NCBI GenBank assembly: GCA_003141795.1
Contig: PLNO01000040.1
Coordinates: forward strand, 1 to 9,450
Reading direction: 5' to 3'
DNA length: 9,450 nt
From: Spirochaetaceae bacterium
Lineage (GTDB): Bacteria > Spirochaetota > Spirochaetia > SZUA-6 > Fen-1364
The stretch's first letter is position 1; each line of letters opens with the position of its first letter. Below are positions 1-5,521 of the stretch, one piece after another. Under the pieces are notes generated by a model. It saw only the letters and a program-made list of their open reading frames with translations. It had not been told where the DNA came from and made no database searches. The position numbers and the translations under genes were made by a program.

Positions 1-592
1 GCCGCGACGGCCCCCCGTCGACCGTCACGTTCGCCACTCCGTCCACGCGCTCGAGACTCGGAGCGAGCGTGTTCTGTACGTAGTCGTTGACCACCGCGAG
101 ATTCGCTCCCTCCCCCGATATTCCGAACTGGAGGATGGGGGCGGAGTTGGGATCGAAGGTCTGGATGGTCGGAGAGGTGATGCCCGTGGGCAGGCTCCGT
201 ATGGCAGCGGAGACGACAGTGGCGACCTGGTTCGCGTCGCTGTTCTTGTCCGAGCTCGCGTCGAAAGTGACGACGACCCGGCTCACCCCGATCGCGCTGT
301 TGGAGTTGATGTCGGTGATGCCGGCGATCGTGGAGACGACGTTCTCGATGACCTGCGTCACCTGCTGGTCCACGACGCTCGGCGTGGCCCCCGTGTAGTT
401 CGTGCGGACCACGACGGCGGGGATATTCACCGCGGGGAGGAGGTCGACGCCGAGCCCGAGGAGGGAGATGATGCCGAAAACAACGACAGCGATGAACAAG
501 CCGATGGCGAGCACGTAGCGCCGCACGGAGAAGTTGACCAGCGGATTGATGCGGTCGAATATCTTCGCTTCGTAGCTGCGAAGCGTTTTCAT
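1..592 (-). CDS. RND-family efflux transporter (AcrB/HAE type), N-terminal fragment
   Basis: This is the start of an inner-membrane, proton-driven RND pump. Only the first 197 residues are in the window; the gene runs off the left edge, whereas full members are about 1,000-1,050 residues. Residues 1-25 are a short cytoplasmic N-terminus (MKTLRSYEAKIFDRINPLVN). TM1 covers about 26-48 and is followed by the family pattern LLPAVNIPAVVV (51-62). The porter-domain sequence NYTGATPSVVDQQVTQVIEN (65-84) then matches the usual YPGASPEEVE...V..IE region. The acidic residues common in the LFPE.D pattern after TM1 are Ala and Asn here. The ATG at 590-592 overlaps the TGA of the adaptor gene (ATGA) and is preceded by GGAGG six bases upstream, so the start is secure and translation is probably coupled. 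Substrate cannot be told. A heavy-metal (CusA) type is less likely but not excluded. Confidence 0.93.
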   Translation of the reverse strand, partial: MKTLRSYEAKIFDRINPLVNFSVRRYVLAIGLFIAVVVFGIISLLGLGVDLLPAVNIPAVVVRTNYTGATPSVVDQQVTQVIENVVSTIAGITDINSNSAIGVSRVVVTFDASSDKNSDANQVATVVSAAIRSLPTGITSPTIQTFDPNSAPILQFGISGEGANLAVVNDYVQNTLAPSLERVDGVANVTVDGGPSR

Positions 593-1974
593 TTCTTTCC
601 TCCCTGCCCCGTCGCCGGAGGCGACTCCGTCAACGGTGTGGCCGCTGTCGGCGGCTTGCCTGTCGAAGGGCCTGTCCCCGCCGGGGAAGCGCCCGGTTGG
701 CTGACCGGCTGCACGGAGGAGCCCGCCAGCAGCCCTGCGGGCGGGTTCAGGATCACCATCGCCCCGTCCTCCACGCCGGCCACCGCGGCGCTCGTCCCGG
801 ACTCCGCGAGAATAGTGAGAGGCTTCACTGTCGCTTTCCCGTTGACGATCTCGTACACGAAGTTCTGGTCCTCATTGACCTGCAGTGCCGCGATGGGAAG
901 AAGCGCGCCACGGGCGAGAGTCAACGAATAGCTGACTGTACCGACGCCTCCGTAGGGCAGCGGCACCGAACGGGGGACCGACGCGACCATGGGAACAACT
1001 CCGTTGAGCGGAGCCGCCGGTGCCTGGCTGATGCGTACGGTGTAGTCCTTCCCCAGATAGGTGAAAGTCACCGGTGCGTTCACCGGGAGGTTGGGCGCGT
1101 CGGACGGTGAGACGTTGAAGCTGATCTCCTTGTCCGAGCTCACGAGGATGAACACGGGGGTGTTCAGGCTGACGTACGTGCCGGGGTTCACCTGGACCGC
1201 GGCGATCTGCCCGGCGAAGGGCGCCTTGATGGAGGCGTTCTGGAGGTTCAGCTGCGCGATCTGCAGCTGCACCTGGCTCTGATCGATGGCGAGCTTCAGC
1301 TGGGCGAGGTTCTGGGTGCCGGATTTCGCGTTCTGATCCAGCGCGGTCTTGGCGGCTTCCACATTGGCTTGAGCCTGCTGCAGCTGGCTGTTCGCCTGGT
1401 CGAGCTGGGAGGAGGAGATGCCCCCGATGGAGAAGAGGGCCTTCTGCGAATCGTAGTTCTTCTGTGCGCTGGCCAGCGAGGATTGCGCCGACTGGACCTG
1501 GAGTTGCAGCTTGGGATCGGACTGCGCCGAATTGTACTGACCGATGTCGTAGCTGATCCTGGCGTTCTGTAGCGCCACTTGAGCCACCTGCACGCTGAGC
1601 TTGAGCTGGGAATCGTCAACCTGGACGACAGTCTCGCCCGCTTTCACCCAGTCTCCTGCCTGGTGAACGACGCGCAGGGCAACACCTGCCACCTGAGACG
1701 CCACCGAGCTCTGCGTCACCGGCTCGATGGTGCCCGCGGTACTGTTGACCGCGGTGAGCGGCCCGATGTGCACCGCCACGGACAATACGGGGATCGTCGC
1801 GAAAGCGCGGCCCGCCGTCCTCAGCTGTCCGGCCGCAGGGGGGGCGGCGCCGTTGCCTCCCTGCGCCTGTGCGGGGGGAGGGTCGGAGGCCGCTTTTGCT
1901 CCGCACCCGACCAGCGCTACGGCAACCGTGGCCGTCAGCAGGAATGCACGGACAGCTCTGCTGAAACTCTTCAT
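589..1974 (-). CDS. RND efflux periplasmic adaptor (membrane fusion protein), lipoprotein
   Basis: A 461-residue HlyD/AcrA-type adaptor that should bridge the inner-membrane pump and the outer-membrane channel. The start chosen is the ATG at 1972-1974. It has GGGAG six bases upstream and gives a clean lipoprotein signal with lipobox LVGC (Cys24 lipidated). A start 19 codons further upstream would lie inside the preceding gene and bury the signal. The lipoyl-like domain is split: first half about 85-120 (SSVASQVAGVALRVV, QAGDWVKAGETVVQVD), second half about 248-280 (IKAPFAGQIAAVQVNPGTYV). Between them (about 121-247) is a Gln/Ala-rich alpha-helical coiled-coil hairpin. Barrel and membrane-proximal domains follow to about 417. 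The last ~44 residues (418-461) are a Pro/Thr/Gly-rich tail, probably disordered. It lies between the outer-membrane factor (10-bp gap) and the pump (4-bp overlap), which is strong operon evidence. Confidence 0.95.
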   Translation of the reverse strand: MKSFSRAVRAFLLTATVAVALVGCGAKAASDPPPAQAQGGNGAAPPAAGQLRTAGRAFATIPVLSVAVHIGPLTAVNSTAGTIEPVTQSSVASQVAGVALRVVHQAGDWVKAGETVVQVDDSQLKLSVQVAQVALQNARISYDIGQYNSAQSDPKLQLQVQSAQSSLASAQKNYDSQKALFSIGGISSSQLDQANSQLQQAQANVEAAKTALDQNAKSGTQNLAQLKLAIDQSQVQLQIAQLNLQNASIKAPFAGQIAAVQVNPGTYVSLNTPVFILVSSDKEISFNVSPSDAPNLPVNAPVTFTYLGKDYTVRISQAPAAPLNGVVPMVASVPRSVPLPYGGVGTVSYSLTLARGALLPIAALQVNEDQNFVYEIVNGKATVKPLTILAESGTSAAVAGVEDGAMVILNPPAGLLAGSSVQPVSQPGASPAGTGPSTGKPPTAATPLTESPPATGQGGKK

Positions 1975-1984
1975 CTCATTCTCC

Positions 1985-3391
1985 CTAGAGGCCCATATCG
2001 CTGATAAGCTGCAGGACCGCGAGCGTGGCATTGCTCTGGGCCTGGACGTACGCGGTGTGCGCGCTGGCCGCCGTCACCGACGCTGTCAGGAGGTCCTGCG
2101 CGGAGGCTGCCCCGTTCTGTACCTGGATCCTGTAGACATCGACGAGAAGGTCGTCGTTTTGCGCTGCCATACCGGCAAGCTCCACCCGCTCATTGGACAG
2201 CTGTACGTTCTCCCAGTCGCTCTGGATCGTCGTGGCTATCGTCGCCCGCAGCTGCTGTTCCTGCAGGGAGTAGGCCTGATCCTGCTTCTGCCCCGCGGTG
2301 ATGAGGTTCTGGGCGGCTCCCGCGTCGAGGATGGGCATCGACACCTTCACTCCCGCCCCTGCATACCACGCGTTGCCCAGAGTCCAGTCGAACGCCTGAC
2401 TCACCCCGCCGGTCACGCTGATGGAAGGGGTTGCCTGTCCCTGGGCCAGACTGATGTCGACGGCGAGCGATTTCCTGTTGAGTGCTATCTGCTTGAGGTC
2501 CACACGCTGGGAGAGGGCCTGCGCGATTGCGTCCTGAACCGTCGCCACCGGCACGGCGGGCGCCTCGGGGGCGACAACGGTGAACCGATCGTCCGGCGCC
2601 CGTCCCATGAGGATCGCCAGCTGCATGCCGGCCTGGCGAAGTGTGTGCTCCGCTGCCTGCACGTCGATCTGGGCGCTGCGCGCGTTGATCTGCGCCGTCT
2701 TCAAGTCGACGTCGCTCGCCTGCTTGAGCTTGTACACGGTGGTGAGCTGGTCCAGGAGGGCGTTCTGCTTGTCGAGGATCTGCCGGGTCACCGCCAGGTT
2801 CTCCTGGGCGGTGAGCATCGCGAAATAGGCCTGCTTGACCCGGAAGACCAGGCTCCGTACGGAAGCGTCCGTCGAGAGCTCGGCGCTCTGCAAGGCAAGA
2901 ACTCCCTTGTCGACGGAGGCCTGCCCGGTCCCGCCGGGATACCCGTTCCAGAGCGTCTGCGAAGCGGTCAGGCTGAGCAGGCTCGACGTGTTGCTGCCTA
3001 CCCCGACGGGAGGGCTCCAGGGATATGCGCTGACGGCAACGCTTGTGAGGGGACCGTTCAAGCCGAGGCCGACCGCGGCTCCCTGAGGAGCCGTCGAAGA
3101 GGCCGAAAGGAAGGACGACTTCGAGAGTTCCACGCCGCTGACCCCGAAGGGGTAGTTGTACCCGGCTCCCGCGGAGCCGCCGAGGGACAAGGAGTTCTTG
3201 GAGACGGTCTCCGCCAGCTGGGCCCGGCTCACCTCGAGATTCGCCTGCAGGATCTTGTTGTCATACCCGCTTTTGAGCGCGGAGTCGATGCTCTGTGCGA
3301 GCGTCAACGCCGGTGGATCCGCACTCACCGCAGCGGCAGAGAAGAGCACGAACGACAGGGCCATCACGGCGGCAATCGCAGCACGTTTCAT
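1985..3391 (-). CDS. TolC-family outer membrane efflux protein
   Basis: A 468-residue outer-membrane factor that should form the trimeric exit channel of the pump encoded downstream. Residues 1-24 (MKRAAIAAVMALSFVLFSAA then AVSA) are a Sec signal peptide with likely cleavage AVSA|DPP. Two OEP repeats follow, roughly 28-240 and 255-460. Both are rich in long Ala/Gln/Leu helices (for example residues beginning LQANLEVSRAQLAE, and the C-terminal QDLLTASVTAASAHTAYVQA). Segments such as LLSLTASQTLWNG fit the strand-forming part of the barrel. Length is normal for the family. A TTG three codons upstream (3398-3400) could also start it, but neither codon has a Shine-Dalgarno sequence. A -10-like TAATAT at 3400-3405 would start the RNA at or within two bases of the ATG, so the ATG at 3389-3391 is preferred. 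It is the first gene of the efflux operon. Confidence 0.93.
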   Translation of the reverse strand: MKRAAIAAVMALSFVLFSAAAVSADPPALTLAQSIDSALKSGYDNKILQANLEVSRAQLAETVSKNSLSLGGSAGAGYNYPFGVSGVELSKSSFLSASSTAPQGAAVGLGLNGPLTSVAVSAYPWSPPVGVGSNTSSLLSLTASQTLWNGYPGGTGQASVDKGVLALQSAELSTDASVRSLVFRVKQAYFAMLTAQENLAVTRQILDKQNALLDQLTTVYKLKQASDVDLKTAQINARSAQIDVQAAEHTLRQAGMQLAILMGRAPDDRFTVVAPEAPAVPVATVQDAIAQALSQRVDLKQIALNRKSLAVDISLAQGQATPSISVTGGVSQAFDWTLGNAWYAGAGVKVSMPILDAGAAQNLITAGQKQDQAYSLQEQQLRATIATTIQSDWENVQLSNERVELAGMAAQNDDLLVDVYRIQVQNGAASAQDLLTASVTAASAHTAYVQAQSNATLAVLQLISDMGL

Positions 3392-3446
3392 TGAGAGCAA
3401 TATTACCCGAACTCATGCCAAGAACAATAGCGAACGCATGAACGCA
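3392..3446 (-). promoter_or_regulatory. Probable promoter region of the efflux operon, with tandem octamers
   Basis: On the minus strand, TTGTTC (3422-3427) and TAATAT (3400-3405) are 16 bases apart. They are a modest sigma70-like pair (about 3/6 and 4/6 matches). Transcription from it would begin at or just before the ATG at 3391, giving an almost leaderless mRNA, consistent with the absence of a Shine-Dalgarno sequence. Just upstream, read on the plus strand, are two adjacent octamers GAACGCAT and GAACGCAC (3432-3447). A third related block, GATAACAT, continues into the palindrome at 3447-3465. A further GAACAATA (3422-3429) overlaps the proposed -35. This is inference from pattern only. 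Confidence 0.35.
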
Positions 3447-3465
3447 CGATAACATATTGTTATCG
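3447..3465. promoter_or_regulatory. Perfect 19-bp palindrome, candidate operator of the efflux operon
   Basis: CGATAACA-TAT-TGTTATCG has two perfect 8-bp arms around a 3-bp centre. It spans the stop codon of the dehydrogenase (3460-3462) and lies 56 bp upstream of the outer-membrane factor start. Size, symmetry and position fit a dimeric repressor or activator site; TetR- and MarR-family regulators commonly control RND operons. No regulator gene is in the window. It is a poor terminator candidate because the stem is AT-rich and no T-run follows on either strand. Confidence 0.5.
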
Positions 3466-4299
3466 GCGCGCGCCTGGCCGTGTCCGGCGTTCGGCTGACG
3501 TCTCCTGGGGGGCGTACATCCTCTCCATCACGCGCGCGATGAACGCACGGGGGACGAGCCGGGTGCAGAAGACGACGGCCTTGTACAGCAGCCCCGGCAC
3601 CCTCACAGCCCGCCCCTTCTTGAATGAATCCACCGCCATACGGGCGGCGGCACGAGGCGTGATGTTCACTCGATTGTCCATGCCGAACTTGTTCTCCAGC
3701 CCCGACAGCGTGAGCATTTCGGTCGACATCCCGCCCGGCGCAAAAGTGCAGAACGACACTCCCCTTCCCCGATACTCGCTCGCCAGTCCCTCCATGAAGG
3801 CCTGGATCCCGTGTTTCGAAGCGGCGTAGACGTTCTGGTAGGGGCCGGGGACGAAAGCGATGACGCTCGTGATCGTGAGGATTCCCCCCTGCCCCCGTTC
3901 GAGAAGATGCTCCAGGAAAAGGAGGGTGGCCTTCATCTCCGCAACCAGATTCACCTGGAGGATGCGCATGCTCGTTTCAACGGTCGCCTCGAGGGTTTTT
4001 CCATAGTGGGTGAGCCCTGCGCAGTTCACCAGGGCGAAGACGTCGCCGACAGCCGTGGATTCCCGGTACAACCTGTCGGCCCCGTCGGGCCGGGAGAGGT
4101 CCACCTCCACCACGTGCACCTTCGAGCCGCACGCGGACTCGATCTCCGCCTTCAGCTCGGCCAGGCGGTCGCCCCGCCGGGCCGCGACGACGAGATCGGC
4201 GTGCTCGTTGAGGGCAAGGGTGCGTGCAATCTCCCGTCCGAGCCCGCTGGAGGCCCCCGTGACGACCACGAGACGTCCCGTGAAATCCAGTCTTCTCAT
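3460..4299 (-). CDS. Short-chain dehydrogenase/reductase (SDR), COG0300-like
   Basis: A 279-residue classical SDR, probably a cytoplasmic or membrane-associated NAD(P)-dependent oxidoreductase of unknown substrate. The Rossmann cofactor motif TGASSGLG is at residues 14-21. The structural NNAG motif appears as NCAG (92-95). Asn117, Ser145 (TITSVIAF), Tyr158 and Lys162 (YAASK) form the complete catalytic tetrad, and PGG is at 188-190. Basic residues at Arg41/Arg42 after the second strand suggest NADP(H) preference, by family rule. The C-terminal ~45 residues carry a hydrophobic stretch (about 237-256) and a basic tail (RRTRPGARR), which may favour membrane contact. It starts at an ATG with no Shine-Dalgarno sequence; a -10-like box lies close upstream. 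It is co-directional with the efflux operon, 68 bp upstream of it, and may read through since no terminator is visible. The closest named relatives (DltE/DHRS7-like) do not fix the function. Confidence 0.93.
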   Translation of the reverse strand: MRRLDFTGRLVVVTGASSGLGREIARTLALNEHADLVVAARRGDRLAELKAEIESACGSKVHVVEVDLSRPDGADRLYRESTAVGDVFALVNCAGLTHYGKTLEATVETSMRILQVNLVAEMKATLLFLEHLLERGQGGILTITSVIAFVPGPYQNVYAASKHGIQAFMEGLASEYRGRGVSFCTFAPGGMSTEMLTLSGLENKFGMDNRVNITPRAAARMAVDSFKKGRAVRVPGLLYKAVVFCTRLVPRAFIARVMERMYAPQETSAERRTRPGARR

Positions 4300-4311
4300 G
4301 ATGGTGGGGGA

Positions 4312-4340
4312 AGTATAGCGCGGTTGGATGAGGCGCGGAA
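4312..4340 (-). promoter_or_regulatory. Candidate promoter of the short-chain dehydrogenase gene
   Basis: On the minus strand a -10 box TATACT (4312-4317) is preceded, at 17 bases, by a weak -35 TTCCGC (4335-4340). Six bases downstream of the -10 is an A (4305), only six bases before the ATG at 4299. The resulting leader is too short for a Shine-Dalgarno sequence, and none is present. Confidence 0.4.
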
Positions 4341-4366
4341 GCGCTATGGGACGGGTGGCGCTCCGG

Positions 4367-4388
4367 TGCTATATTCTCATTGTGAGAA
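4367..4388 (+). promoter_or_regulatory. Candidate extended -10 promoter with overlapping inverted repeat
   Basis: TGCTATATT (4367-4375) is an extended -10 element, an AT-rich block standing out in GC-rich surroundings; no good -35 is seen. Its expected start site, seven bases on, is the G of the GTG at 4382, so translation would be leaderless. Overlapping it is a perfect inverted repeat TTCTCA-TTG-TGAGAA (4374-4388) that covers both the end of the -10 and the start codon, a position where a bound protein would block transcription. Inference from position and pattern. Confidence 0.4.
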
Positions 4389-5521
4389 ATCTGATCCCGC
4401 TCGTTCTCCTCACCGTCAGTACAGCCTGCTGGGCCGCAGCGCCGGCGGACCCGCGTCTGGCCTCGCCCGAGGGATCGGATACCGATTTTCTCGCGGCGTT
4501 CTCCAACGCCTCCACGGACTGGGGGAACGGGATAGAGGCGATCATCGAGGAAGCCTATCGGAAGTGCTTCCGCACGTACATCATCGCGGGGCAGGTGATG
4601 ACGCTGCATCTGCCCTTTGCGGAGAACAACGAGCGCTCGGAGCTCGCGGGGACGAACCTCAGCGTGCCCGGCGGGGGAAAGGCGGATCCCCTCGCCCTCT
4701 GGGATCAGATCGACGTGCTGCTCGCTTCGAAGGACTTCAACGACTACGTTGCCGCCCTGTCGGATGCTCACGAGAAGATCGTGATGTTCGACCTGAAGAA
4801 GCGGAGTTGGACGACGAGCCGTGACTGGTTCGCCATCGACCAGATGAAATCAGGTGCCTATCAGGGGCTCCCCCACCAGCCCTACATCCTGTCACGCGGG
4901 CACGGCATCACGCCGCCGGACATCTACAACTACCTCTACAGCGTCGGCCGCTGGGGAATGGACTGCTCGGGCTTCGTATGGTACGAGCTTTCCACTATCG
5001 CCCGGGCGGGCGGTCTGGACCTCAACCGGGCGCTGCGCCGCTACCTCGGCGCGCCCTCGGCGGCCACGGCGGCGCTGTACATCGGCACGTGGTTCTTCGA
5101 TCCCCGCAACAGGAATTTCGAGGTGGTGAAGGACGAGGTCCGCAATCTCAGGCCCGGCGACGTCTTCCTCTTCCGCGGCCCCGACGGCCAGACGAGCCAT
5201 TCGGCGATCGTCCAGTCCGTCGACATGAGCGCGGGCACGGTGCGCTACCTCCAATCCACCGACGTCGCGGATCAGGGCGATCGCGGCGTGCACGAGTCGC
5301 TGCTCACCTTTGATCCCGCCCAGCCACAGACGAGCCTGAAGGACGCATCGATCGTCTGGCACCAGAGGCGGTCAGCTCCGTTTGTCGGAGAGGCGGGCGT
5401 CGACTACTGGGACGACGGACAGAGATTCAGGGCGTTCCCCGAATACGGCGGGGGGGTCGTCGTGCGGCTGAAGCTGCTGCGGAAGCTCGTCAACCGACAG
5501 CTCACCCAGGGATCGAGGTGA
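4382..5521 (+). CDS. Secreted NlpC/P60-fold (CHAP-like) putative cell-wall hydrolase
   Basis: A 379-residue exported protein. From the GTG at 4382 the first ~20 residues (VRNLIPLVLLTVSTACWAAA) form a Sec signal peptide. In-frame ATGs at 4328 and 4346 would add 18 or 12 residues before it; the GTG is preferred because of the -10 element just upstream, but the start is uncertain. Residues ~22-165 have no motif I recognise. The C-terminal half carries NlpC/P60 hallmarks: the nucleophile in MDCSGFVWYEL (Cys195), LRPGDVFLFRG (about 256-266), and the His in TSHSAIV (His273). A polar residue in YLQSTDV (Gln291) could be the third catalytic position. Such enzymes usually cut peptide bonds in peptidoglycan stems, so a periplasmic wall hydrolase is likely, though the substrate is not proven. 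It diverges from the dehydrogenase and its last 20 bases overlap the convergent receptor gene. Confidence 0.85.
   Translation: MRNLIPLVLLTVSTACWAAAPADPRLASPEGSDTDFLAAFSNASTDWGNGIEAIIEEAYRKCFRTYIIAGQVMTLHLPFAENNERSELAGTNLSVPGGGKADPLALWDQIDVLLASKDFNDYVAALSDAHEKIVMFDLKKRSWTTSRDWFAIDQMKSGAYQGLPHQPYILSRGHGITPPDIYNYLYSVGRWGMDCSGFVWYELSTIARAGGLDLNRALRRYLGAPSAATAALYIGTWFFDPRNRNFEVVKDEVRNLRPGDVFLFRGPDGQTSHSAIVQSVDMSAGTVRYLQSTDVADQGDRGVHESLLTFDPAQPQTSLKDASIVWHQRRSAPFVGEAGVDYWDDGQRFRAFPEYGGGVVVRLKLLRKLVNRQLTQGSR

Noticed and set aside
1975..2031. 19-codon upstream extension of the adaptor
   Set aside because: It would overlap the preceding gene and place the lipoprotein signal internally; the ATG at 1974 has GGGAG six bases away.
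1727..3394. Long open frame on the plus strand opposite the adaptor and outer-membrane factor genes
   Set aside because: It is antisense to two proteins with clear domains. Its translation is Arg/Gly/His-rich with no motif, the usual shadow in GC-rich DNA.
3447..3465. Palindrome as an intrinsic terminator of the dehydrogenase gene
   Set aside because: AT-rich stem with no T-run following on either strand; an operator reading fits better.
3811..4824. 337-residue plus-strand open frame across the dehydrogenase and NlpC/P60 genes
   Set aside because: It is antisense to the SDR catalytic region and out of frame with the NlpC/P60 gene, whose motifs (DCSGF, TSHSAIV) lie in another frame.
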